The notes under the pieces: generated by a model | Database searches by the model: none | Told to the model about the DNA's origin: nothing | Seen by the model: only the letters and a program-made list of their open reading frames with translations | Assembly (NCBI RefSeq): GCF_016097555.1 | Contig: NC_054712.1 | Span: 49,730,209-49,794,208 of the forward strand | Source: Gigantopelta aegis | Lineage: Eukaryota; Mollusca; Gastropoda; Neomphalida; Peltospiridae | Direction of reading: 5' to 3' | Length of the DNA stretch: 64,000 bases | Program-made: the position numbers and the translations under genes | Shown here: one piece after another, positions 32,580-43,435 of the stretch | How positions within the stretch are numbered: position 1 is the first letter of the stretch | How the letters are laid out: every line of letters starts with the position of its first letter

Positions 32580-33270
32580 TTTATTTTGTTTAACGACACC
32601 ACTAGAGTGCATTGATTAATTAATCGTTGGAAATTGGATGTCCAATATTTGGTAATTCTGACTCGTCATCAGAGAAAATCCGCTAATACATGATGTCGCT
32701 GTTCATTACTTAGTAGTTGGATTTTGATCTAACCTCAAATTTATTACGTAGATTTTCTCAGATCAATGTAGCCATTCACCCTACTTTACGAGGTAACTGG
32801 GTTTTTCTGTAAAGTGAAAGTTTATTTTGTTTAACGACACCACTAGAGCACATTGATTTTATTAATAGTTCCGAAGAGGAAACCCGCTACATTTTGGTTT
32901 TTATTACTAGCAAAGGATCTTTTATATGCTCAAATGTTTGACATCCAATAGTCGATGATTAATAAATCAATGTGCTCTAGTGGTGTCGGTAAACAGAGCA
33001 AACTAAAAAACTATTTTATGTGCACCATCGCAAAGACAGGATAACACATACTCATCGGCGGGCACATTGGGCTATTTCTCGTTCCAGTGCAAATGCCGTG
33101 GTATGTGCTGTACTGTCTGTCTGATGGTGCATATAAAAGATCCCTTGCTACTACTGGAAAATTGTAGTGGGTTTCCTCTCTAAGATTATCTGTCAAAATT
33201 ACCAAATGTTTCACACCCAATAGCCGACGATTAATAAATCAATTGTTGTGCAGGGGAGTCGTTAAACATT
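32580..33270. repeat. Cluster of SINE tail fragments in both orientations
   Basis: Minus tail at 32583-32680. A minus/plus inverted pair lies at 32820-33000, with 'tttaacgacaccactagagc' facing 'gctctagtggtgtcggtaaac'. A plus SINE follows at about 33050-33265 with a short minus piece before it. No genes. Confidence 0.8.
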
Positions 33271-33715
33271 CACTTATCCATTCATTGTCTCTACTACCAC
33301 GGTATTGCATGCTTGGTAAATGTTAAAGGTGCTATGTCAAAGTTGCAATAATGGGATTCCCGCAAAACCCCCCAACAAAAACACACAATAAAATATGTTT
33401 TGTTTTGAAATATAAAGTTTATACTTTCAGCTATATGCCTATACAACCATATAATTCCATTTACTAGTAGAAACATAATTATTTTAGGAGGAATCTTGAG
33501 AATGTCTCACGCGCATTAACTAGTGACGTCACTATTTTATACCTATGCATTCATCACACTACGTTTACCCAGAATTATTTGCGATCAACTGACAAAAGAA
33601 ACAAATATGATGGTCATGCAACATTTAGCCAAAAACATTTCGGAAAACCTCTCTAGTCGTCTGATGCAATAGTTTTTAAAACTATTATTCTAGAGTTAAA
33701 GGGGCATACCCTAGT
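33271..33715. other. Unassigned sequence
   Basis: No gene or repeat recognised. Confidence 0.45.
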
Positions 33716-33900
33716 TTCAACCCGTAAAAATTAACATTAAGTTTAGTTAAATCTACAAACCTGAAACACATTTGGATAAAGTTAAAGTTGATTGAAACAT
33801 GAGCCTGTGACTTTGAAATGGTGAAATACCCTCTGAAAACGGACTAAAACTCGACTCGATAGCTGTTACTTCTCAGACGCACATGCACGATTCAGTTGAA
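33716..33900. repeat. Interspersed repeat shared with TMEM231 intron 3
   Basis: 'ctacaaacctgaaacacatt tggataaagtta ... gcctgtgactttgaaa' also occurs, diverged, at 46855-46990. It is probably a decayed transposon of unknown type. Confidence 0.6.
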
Positions 33901-34191
33901 AGGAGCTTACCACGATACATATATTTATGACATGCGGAATGAAAACACACAATGGTAGGCCTATCTTATTTAACAAATTAGCTGATCCGAACTATGACGA
34001 GCGCATGCAGGTCACGCTCGTGGGTAGTTACAATTTTGTTTTAAAACAAATCCTGTAAAGACTGAGCCATCAGGCAATCGCCTGTATCTCACCATAACTA
34101 AATTAGTGTTACCTATGACATAAATGCATTTAAAAACTAGGTATTTAATTGAGTATTTAAGCTTTGTTCCGCTTATGTTATAAAGTGAACC

Positions 34192-34432
34192 AGCCTCTGT
34201 GGTGTCGTCGTTAAGCCATCGGACATAAGGCTGGCAGGTACAGGGTTCGCAGCCCGGTACCGGCTCCCACCCAGAATGAGTTTAAACGACTCAGTGGGTA
34301 TGTGTAAAGCTACTACACCCTCTTCTCACTCAGTAACCACAAACAATGAACAACTAACCTACTGCCCTAGACAGACAGTCCAGATAGCTGAGGTGTGTGC
34401 CCAGGACAGCGTGCTGGAACCTTAATTGGATA
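34192..34432 (+). repeat. SINE family A
   Basis: 'gttaagccatcggacataagg ctggcaggtacagggttcgc ... cagatagctgaggtgtgtgc ... ggaaccttaattggat'. Confidence 0.85.
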
Positions 34433-34496
34433 AAATGCTTCATTCGCGTAATATAGGAGCTCAGTCTGTATAATTCTTTTAGACTCGTTATAAGAG

Positions 34497-34761
34497 TTAA
34501 AGTTTGTTTTGTTTAACGACACTACTAGAGGACATTGATTTATTAATCATCAGCTATTGGATGTCAGACATTTTATGATTTTGACATATACTAGTAGTTA
34601 TAGAGAAGAAACTCGCTACATGTTTCCATTAGTAGCAAGTGATCTGTGTGTGTGTGTGTGTGAGAGAGAGAGACAGAGACAGAGAGACAGACAGACAAAG
34701 AAAGACAGAAAAGAGAGACAGAGAGAAAGAAAGAGAGACAGCGAGTGTGTGAGAGAGAGAG

Positions 34762-34842
<81 letters not shown>

Positions 34843-34868
34843 GAGACAGAGAGAGGGAGGGGGAATGA
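34497..34868. repeat. SINE tail (minus) running into TG/GA microsatellites
   Basis: 34505-34640 is a minus-strand T2-type SINE tail that breaks off at 'agtagcaagtgatct'. Then (TG)n, (GACA)n and (GA)n fill the stretch to 34868. Confidence 0.88.
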
Positions 34869-34927
34869 AAGAAAAAAGAAATGAATGAATCCTTAGTGGT
34901 AACATTGTCAGAAACCATAGCCGTAAA

Positions 34928-35345
34928 GGGGGCGGGGTTTAGCTCAGTAGATAGATGCTTGGGTAGGACGAGTACCCCGTGACTGGTATATCAAAGGTTG
35001 TGGTATGTGCTATCTGTTTGTCTTAGAGAAAGTGTATATATAACATGTCCCTCGTTGTGCTCGCTTGAGATGCTTGCATCCAAGGATCGAACTACCTCGG
35101 TGGATCCATTCAGCTGATTGTTTTTTCCCCCGATCTAATCAGTACACCACAACTGGACAAAGGCCGTGGTGTGTGCTTTCCTGTCTGTGAGAAAGTACAT
35201 ATAAAAGATCCCTGGCTGCATTAGGAAAAAATGTAGCGGGTTTCCTCTGGTGACTACGAGTCATAATTACCAAATGTTTGACATGCAATAGCCGATGATT
35301 AATTAATCAATGTGCTCTAGTGGTGCCGTTAAACAAAACAAACTG
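34928..35345 (+). repeat. SINE family C variant with internal rearrangement
   Basis: Head 'gcggggtttagctcagtag', then out-of-order body pieces: 'gactggtatatcaaagg' precedes a second head-like 'gtgctcgcttgagatgc'. Tail 'tggtgccgttaaacaaaac'. It looks like one SINE inserted in, or recombined with, another. Confidence 0.75.
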
Positions 35346-35394
35346 TCATGGCGCACTGGCTGGAACGAGAAATAGGGTTTTCAATACTCACACG

Positions 35395-35674
35395 GTAGCT
35401 CGAGCAAGAGAAAGAGTAGAGAGGGTTGGACAGAGAAGGAAGGAAGAAAGAGAGGGGTGAGAGAGAAAGAGGGTGAGAGAGATGGTGAACGAGAAAGAGG
35501 GTGAGAGAGATGGGGTGAGAGAGAAAGAGGGTGAGAGAGATGGTCAGAGAGAAAGAGGGTGAGAGAGGGAAAGAGCTGAGCGAGAGAGGGTGAGAGAGAG
35601 GGGTTGAGGGAGAGAGGTGAGAGAGAAAGAGGGGTGAGAGAGAAAGAAGGTGTGAGAGAGGGTGTGTGAGACAG

Positions 35675-35751
<77 letters not shown>

Positions 35752-36098
35752 GGGGGGGGGGGGGAGAGAGAGAAAGAGGGTGATCGAGATAGGAGAGTTA
35801 AAGTTTGTTTTTTATTTAACGAAGCCTCCAGAGCAAATTGATTTTTATCTTATCATTGGCTATTGGACGTCAAACATATGGTCATTCTCACATATTTCTT
35901 TAGAGGACAGCACATACCACGGCCTTTGATGAACCAGTTGTGGACCACTGGTTGGAACGGAAAATAGCCCAAACTGCAAATGGGTCTGCTGAGAAAGATC
36001 GATCCGATGACCAACCGCTTCACAGGCGGACACGCTATCGCTTGAGCTACATCCCGCTCCAGAGAGGAGAGAGATAGAGGGTGAGAGAGAAAGAGGGT

Positions 36099-36192
<94 letters not shown>

Positions 36193-36590
36193 ATAGTAAC
36201 AAAGTATATTTATATAAACCATCCCACGTACAAGGTAGTACATACCACGGCCTTTGATATACCAATCGCCGTGCACTGGGTGGAACGAGAAATAGCCCAA
36301 TGGGCCCACCGACGGGGATCGATCCTATAACGTGAGCTACATCCTGCACCAGAGAGGAGAGAGACAGGGTGAGAGAGAGAGATAGAGGGTGAGAGAGAAA
36401 GAGGGTGAGAGAGAAACAGAGGTGGGGGGGGGGGGATAGTAATAAAGGATATTTTATATAAACCATCCCACGTACGAGGTAGTACGTACCACGGCCTTTG
36501 ATATACCAATCGCCGTGCACTGGGTGGAACGAGAAATGGCCCAATGGGCCCACCGACGGGGATCGATCCTATATCGACCGTGTATCAGGC
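35395..36590. repeat. GA-rich simple repeats with embedded minus-strand SINE pieces
   Basis: (GAGA)/(GGTGA) repeats with three minus-strand SINE fragments at 35800-36058, 36205-36335 and 36440-36590. The last two are near-identical ('catcccacgtac ... accaatcgccgtgcactggg'), each followed or preceded by GA repeats, which shows local duplication of a SINE plus microsatellite block of about 240 bp. Long Ser/Leu or Arg/Glu frames here are artefacts. Confidence 0.9.
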
Positions 36591-37850
<1,260 letters not shown>

Positions 37851-37859
37851 AATTACTTT

Positions 37860-38285
37860 AAATATACATGGGGACTGAAACCATTACTATAGGAATTTTA
37901 GGCACATAGGTCAAATATTGTTAAAACAACAACACATTCAAAATTATTGTAGGCCCATAGGTCAAATATTGTTAAAATAGCAACAAATTCAAAATTGTAA
38001 GTAGAAATAAATGTGACACTAAAAGGTAAGTGGCTGCCCCCCCCCCCCCCCAAAAAAAAAACGAACAAAAAAAAACCCCGACAACCCTATTGAATATGGA
38101 ATTATATAAAATGTATTAAGCTTGTAATTTTAATATTTCACACTCATTACTATGTGGACATTTGCCACATTCAGTGACAGTTGTAGGCCCATAGGTGAAA
38201 TATTGTTAAAATAGCAACATATTCAAAATTGTAAGTAAAAATGCGACGTCAAAAGCTAAGTGAAGTTTTATCTAAGGTATAACCT
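37860..38285 (+). repeat. Left arm of a long inverted repeat, itself partly tandem
   Basis: 'gtaggcccataggtcaaata' modules occur near 37950 and 38180. The stretch 38130-38285 is the reverse complement of 40185-40350, about 85-90 percent by eye. Confidence 0.82.
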
Positions 38286-38655
38286 TGATGTAACGCTTAC
38301 TGTGGTACCAACGTGATTTCGGCGATATATCGAGTTGGCGTTAAAGTGAGGGTGCCAAGAATGCGCCACCAAACATATTTTCATTTGATACATCTACGTG
38401 TACTAAATGTGATATAGTTTGTTTAAAACGACAATAAACAAACAAACAAACAAAAAACAAAAACAAAAAAACAACATCAACAACAGGGTAAACACGTTAA
38501 ATATTAATTTCAATTTGTCAATCGTCAATGAACATTGGAAATATAAAAGCGTGTACGGTAAAAACGTGTACGGTAAATTTGAATAGCACGGTGTCAAAGT
38601 CAATCCTTTTTTAAAAACAAAAAAAGTTTTGGGGTTTTTTGCTGTGTGCTCAGAA

Positions 38656-39562
38656 GAAAAAAGTTTGTTTTATTTAACGACGCCACTAGAGCACATTGCT
38701 TCTTTTTTTTATCTTATCATCGGCTATTGGACGTCAAACATATGGTCATTCTGACACTGTTTTTATCTTATCATCGGCTATTGGTTGATGATGATGATAA
38801 CTAGTTTAACGTGCCCATACACCACTAGGGTTTCGAACACGCCCATCTCGAGTCCGACCTCCGATAAGATCGGTGGCCTGACTCGGATGGAGGGGGGGGG
38901 GGGGGGGGTGGTGGTTGAAAATGGGCAGAATTTTGAAAATAGCAATTAGTAAAAAAGTTAATAGAATAAATAAAAAATAAAAAAAAGGTTACAAGCCAAA
39001 AATAAAAAGAATTGACTGCTCGGCCGAATATTTATATAATTTGGAGCATTTTAGAAGGACAGTCCAAAATTAAATAAGAGAAAGAAGAGAGGATCGGACT
39101 ATTTAATAATATTTTTAAAAAAAGAAGTAATTTTGACATAAAATTTTGAACGCAGATCTAAACGTTTAAAGTCCGATCGATCGGCTATTGGACGTCAAAC
39201 ATATGGTCATTCTGACACTGTTTTTTATCTTATCATCGGCTATTGGACGTCAAATATGGTCATTCTGACACTGTTTTTAGAGGAAACCCGCTGTCGCCAC
39301 ATAGGCTACTCTTTTACGACAAGCAGCAAGGGATCTTTTATTTGCACTTGCCACAGCCAGGATAGCACAAACCATGGCCTTCGTTGAAACATTTATGGAT
39401 CACTTGTCGGTGCAAGTGGTTTACACCTACCCATTGAGCCTTGCGGAGCACTCACTGGAGTCGGTATCTGGATTAAAAATCCCATGCCTCGACTGGGATC
39501 CGAACCCAGTACCTACCAGCCTGTAAACCGATGGCCTAACCACGACGCCACCGAGGCCAGTA
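38656..39562 (-). repeat. SINE family B (minus), expanded and interrupted
   Basis: Tail at left ('agtttgttttatttaacgac'), head at right ('cgccaccgaggcc'). Target duplications TGTGCTCAGAA at 38645-38655 and 39563-39573. The block 'atcggctattggacgtcaaa catatggtcattctgacac' is repeated three times inside, and another element sits at 38785-39179. Confidence 0.88.
38785..39179 (-). mobile_element. 5'-truncated retroelement 3' end with (ATC)n tail
   Basis: On the minus strand it ends 'gtatgggcacgttaaactag' then (ATC)n. Flanking ATCGGCTATTGG (38773-38784 and 39180-39191) could be a target duplication, though this phrase is also part of the SINE's internal repeats. A relative, less complete, lies at 41600-41790. 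LINE or SINE family not identified; non-coding. Confidence 0.6.
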
Positions 39563-39911
39563 TGTGCTCAGAAAAATTAACTCGTTAGACTCAACTAAAT
39601 GTAGATTACCTTCTATAAACCGTTTGTAACTTTTATTTTACTTGAAAATGTGGTCAATGTGTCCATCGTCTTGGTCGTAGACGGCCCTCTCAAAGGTTTT
39701 TTTTTCCATGAGGAAATCGATTTTTTTTCTTCCAAAGTGATTTCTTCCCTCTTCTCTCCTATTTTGTCCTTTACTTCAATACCGCCGTGCCGTAAACAAA
39801 GTTTAAGGTAGTTGACGAGTTCATATTTCAGTTGTATAATGTAGGGAAAGGTCTTTAAATAATGCTATGCCTGTTGACCAATCCCATCGGTTAATATAAA
39901 CAGAAATAATC

Positions 39912-40167
39912 AAGTGGCGGATCCAAAAAATCAATTTACATGAGGAACTTTTTAATAATGGAACTTTTTTTTTTTTTTTTTTTTTTTTAAATATTCATTT
40001 TCCTCAGTCCATTCTGACCATGTCAATGGAACTTTGGGGGAGGTTTGGAAGGGATCATAAAAAAAAAAAAAATGAAAATTAATATATATTAAAATTATAA
40101 CTGTTGCAAAAAAAAAAAAAAATTGTGGGGGGGGGGGGGGGCGGGCCCCTTCTCCAGATCCACCTCT
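39912..40167. mobile_element. Probable hAT-type MITE remnant with homopolymers
   Basis: Ends 'caagtggcggatccaaaa' and 'ttctccagatccacctctg' form an imperfect inverted pair. The interior is poly-T, poly-A and poly-G. No clear 8-bp target duplication. Confidence 0.45.
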
Positions 40168-40184
40168 GTAAATATTTTTTAAAT

Positions 40185-40365
40185 CAAGGTAGATAAAACT
40201 TCACTTAGCTTTTGACGTCGCATTTTCACTTACAATTTTGAATCTGTTGTTATTTTAACAATATTTTACCTATGGGCCTACAACTTTCACTGAATGTGGC
40301 AAATGTCCATACTGTAATGAGTGTGAAATATTAAAGTTATAATCCACATAGTATTACTTTGCAGC
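40185..40365 (-). repeat. Right arm of the long inverted repeat
   Basis: 'agataaaacttcacttagct tttgacgtcgcatttt ... tatgggcctacaactttcac' mirrors 38130-38285. It lies 1.9 kb from the left arm. Confidence 0.82.
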
Positions 40366-40549
40366 CAATTCCATTTTCAATAGGTTTATAATATTTTGGG
40401 TGCCACCGATATATGTATGACTTCATGTATTTTGCAAGTATTGAATCTGATCAACAAAACCGTAATACATGGTCAGGGCCGTACCTCTGTACAATGCAGG
40501 GTCGAATAGGCATTTTGCAAAACAGTGGTTGACTCCATCAATATCAGGT

Positions 40550-40770
40550 GGTCCAGTGGTAAAGTGTTCGCTTGATGCGCGGTCGGTCTGGGATCGATCC
40601 CCGTTGATGGGCCCTTGCTGCTAATCAAAAAGAGTTAGCCCATGAAGTGGCGACAGCGGGTTTCCTCCCTCAATATCTGCGTGGTCCTTAACCATATATT
40701 TTATCCGACGCCATATAACCGTCAATATAAATGTGTTGAGTGCGTCGTTAAATAAAACGTTTCCTTCCTT
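40550..40770 (+). repeat. SINE with internal deletion, T1 tail
   Basis: Head 'gtggtccagtggtaaagtg ... gatcgatccccg' joins directly to 'ttgctgctaatc', skipping about 100 bp of body. Tail 'gcgtcgttaaataaaacg'. Flanked by 'catcaat' repeats. Confidence 0.82.
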
Positions 40771-40779
40771 CCTTTCATC

Positions 40780-41288
40780 AATCTCGAATTTTGTTATTTA
40801 AAGCTTTTAAAAAAAAAAAAAAATCATTATATAGGAATCTTCAGTTAGAAGTAGTCACGTGATTATGGTAACACCGTTTTTCACAACGACTTAGTATAAA
40901 CGTTTTATCCTATAGTTTTTCTCACAGGGAACACCTTTTTTCATACAATGGAATTTACTAAAAGTTATTTCTCAGCGGATTGTTTTCTAAATATTTTCAA
41001 ATATTATTTTCAAAACACTTTTACTTTTCTTCTTACGTCAAACCAAACTGAAATTATTTACAAAAATAACATTGTTGTACGAAAACGAAACGTAGGCCTA
41101 CTATAAGTAATTTGATAAATACGAAATTACGTTTTTGTCTTGGTAAGTTAAGTTACTTTCAGAAACATAAGCAAATATTCATATTCTTTGGTAAATACGG
41201 CCCCTGGTACTTGGCATCCTTATCTTTTAAGTCGTACAACCCTGGAAATAATTACATGGGCCATGATGGTCAAAATGTGTGCCTGTCA
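40780..41288. other. Unassigned A/T-rich sequence
   Basis: No gene or repeat recognised. Confidence 0.45.
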
Positions 41289-41600
41289 CAATCTAATTAA
41301 AATTAGCTCCACTGGTTAATTACTATTACCTGTGGATCTAACAGCACCCCGTTGGAGTTCATGTCCGGTTGACCTTTCATTCGAACAATCAAAACCTTAC
41401 TTGCAAAATCATGCCAGTAATTTGAATAGAATTTAAAAACATTCGGGATTATGCCGAGGCAATCTAATTAAAATTAGCTCCACTATTACATGTGGATCTA
41501 ACAGCACCCCGTTAGAGCTCATGTCCAGTTGACCTTTCATTCGACCAATCAAAACCTTACTTTGCAAAATCATGCCATTGATTTGAGTGCGAGTGCGAAT
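41289..41600. mobile_element. Two one-ended Mutator-like MITE pieces in tandem
   Basis: Both start 'caatctaattaaaattagc' (41289 and 41460). Each is followed by about 120 bp of the same sub-terminal sequence ('tggatctaacagcaccccgt', 'cctttcattcgaacaatc'). Neither has the opposite end. Confidence 0.78.
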
Positions 41601-41795
41601 AATTTTTACATGTTAATATACCACTAGAGTTTCAAGCATGTCCATCCCGGTGCCTGTCTCTGGATAGCCAGAATGTCCCGGGACAGAAAAAAATTAAGCG
41701 GACAATTTTGAAATTTACATCCAAAAATTAAATAGTGGGCCTTTAAAATTTTGATGCGCATCTCTAATTAATAAAGAAAATTCTACTCATTAAAT
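41601..41795 (-). repeat. Fragment related to the (ATC)n-tailed retroelement
   Basis: 'ttaatataccactagagttt caagcatgtccatc' resembles 38800-38850 on the same strand. Diverged and non-coding. Confidence 0.5.
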
Positions 41796-42077
41796 TTGAG
41801 AATGCAGAATGGCCGTCATACGAGTCACGAAAAAAAACAAGTCAACATAGTCAGACGGAAAAATGACGTGGGGGCAAGGAATCTCGCTAAAAAAATCCAA
41901 CCTGGTGGTGCAGACTGTCGAAACGAGAAGCGTTCCAGCGTTCAATCAGTTCCAATGGCCGCATACATCCCAATAGAAAACTTCACTTCGCTGACAAAAA
42001 CAACGAAATGAAGGATCCCCAAGTTCGAGCACACGAAAGCACGTGTAGTGTGCACAAGCGAAACAAACACGTCTTAC

Positions 42078-42173
42078 CGCGTCGAGCTCCAGACTGGGAA
42101 TGCATTTAGTGGAATCTTGTAATTGAGATAAAAATTCCTGCTGCCGCTGATCTATAATTCTTTGCCATATAGA
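42078..42173 (-). CDS. Candidate 96-bp internal exon, unidentified protein
   Basis: On the minus strand an acceptor 'ctctgtttgcag' precedes a 32-codon in-phase block (SIWQRIIDQRQQEFLSQLQD, then STKCIPSLELDA) that ends at the donor 'gcg|gtaaga'. Both splice sites are good and the phase is 0-0. The helix-prone, Gln-rich peptide matches no family I know. No partner exons were found nearby. It could be an exon of a gene running leftwards, a relic exon or a chance match. Confidence 0.33.
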
Positions 42174-42540
42174 CTGCAAACAGAGCTTTACATTAATTAT
42201 TGAATCTTGATGAAGACATAAATCAGGGCCGTACCCTGACCAAAATCCATGGGGGGGGGGGCACTAAATTTTATAAATAATATTTAACATACTATAAAGA
42301 TTAAACATTTCTATGCTATTACTGGAGATATATAAAAATAAAAAAAGGACAAGATTCTTAATTATGTGAATGCAGTATGCAGTATGTATACAGTTTTTTG
42401 TTTCCAAGAGTTTATGCCAATATTTCAACATTCGATATTTTTTAATATACATGAGTGGATATTGTCCTAATTCAAAATATATCATGTTTGTGGCATGCAG
42501 TTTATTGGCCAAATTTTGGCGGAGTCTAGAGCCGACGAAA

Positions 42541-42543
42541 ACA

Positions 42544-42595
<52 letters not shown>
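42541..42595. repeat. (CA)n microsatellite
   Basis: About 26 CA units. Confidence 0.97.
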
Positions 42596-42598
<3 letters not shown>

Positions 42599-42813
42599 AT
42601 ATATATAGCCTATATATAATTTTAAAATGTTTAAAACATTTTGATTTCAATACAAAGTTTTAAAATATACTTACGTTAATTTTTGTATTGCATTGTACTT
42701 TTCCCTCCACAACTCTTTATACTGTTGTTTTATATAATTATATACTCATATTAATTAATGTGTTTACGTTCGTTTTGGCACCCAATGTGTGTTTTTGCGT
42801 GCCGTTAAACATT

Positions 42814-42875
42814 CAATCTAATTAAAATTAGCTCCACTATTACATGTAATAGTGGAGCTAATTTTAATTAGATTG
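42814..42875. mobile_element. Perfect 62-bp palindromic Mutator-like MITE
   Basis: Consists only of the two ends of the 12269 family joined head to head at 'acatgt'. Every base pairs with its mirror. Exact 9-bp target duplications TTAAACATT lie at 42805-42813 and 42876-42884. It is inserted in a family D SINE tail. Confidence 0.93.
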
Positions 42876-42884
42876 TTAAACATT

Positions 42885-43110
42885 CATCATTCATTCATTC
42901 ATTGAGCCATTCAATCATTCATTGAGCCAGTCATATGTATCCATTCATCCACTCATCCATTTATGCATTTATGCATTCAGTTTGCGCGAGACGCCTTTCA
43001 ATAGCGTTTTTGTGCTGAAGTGTCGTTAAAGATTCACTCAATCATTTAGTAATTTATTTATCCATCCATCTATCCATTCAATCATTCATTCCCCGCGAGA
43101 AGCCTTTCGT
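42885..43110. repeat. SINE family D tails with (CATT)n
   Basis: 'tgctgaagtgtcgttaaag' and repeated 'attcattcattc' motifs. The first tail is split by the palindromic MITE. Confidence 0.75.
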
Positions 43111-43296
43111 CGAACAAGTTTTAAGGTCAAAAACAGAAACGCTCTGCAATAACTCGCGTTAAGGGTGGGTGTGTGTGTGTGTGAGAGAGAAAAAACTACT
43201 TGGACTGGGTTTTGATATGTTGATCCTCTGTTCGTTTTAAAATATCGTAACAACAGCCGACGCAGAACCAGTCAACAAAAAAGCATTTGTTTAGAT

Positions 43297-43435
43297 ATGG
43301 CGACCTACGAGATATTTGCTCAGCCTGAGTTAAGGCGGTACAGAAGTAACGTATTTACGAAGGCTACGTTACTCATGCTAGTGATTTTTGTGCTAACATT
43401 TATACCCCCTTTATTTGTGGTGTACAGAAGTTACG
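43297..43435 (+). CDS. TMEM231: TMEM231 exon 1
   Basis: ATG in context 'tagatatggcg'. 46 codons plus one base, ending 'agttacg|gtgcg'. It carries the cytoplasmic N-terminus and first membrane helix. Upstream, 43150-43296 is a short non-coding leader with TG/GA repeats and no obvious TATA. Confidence 0.93.
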
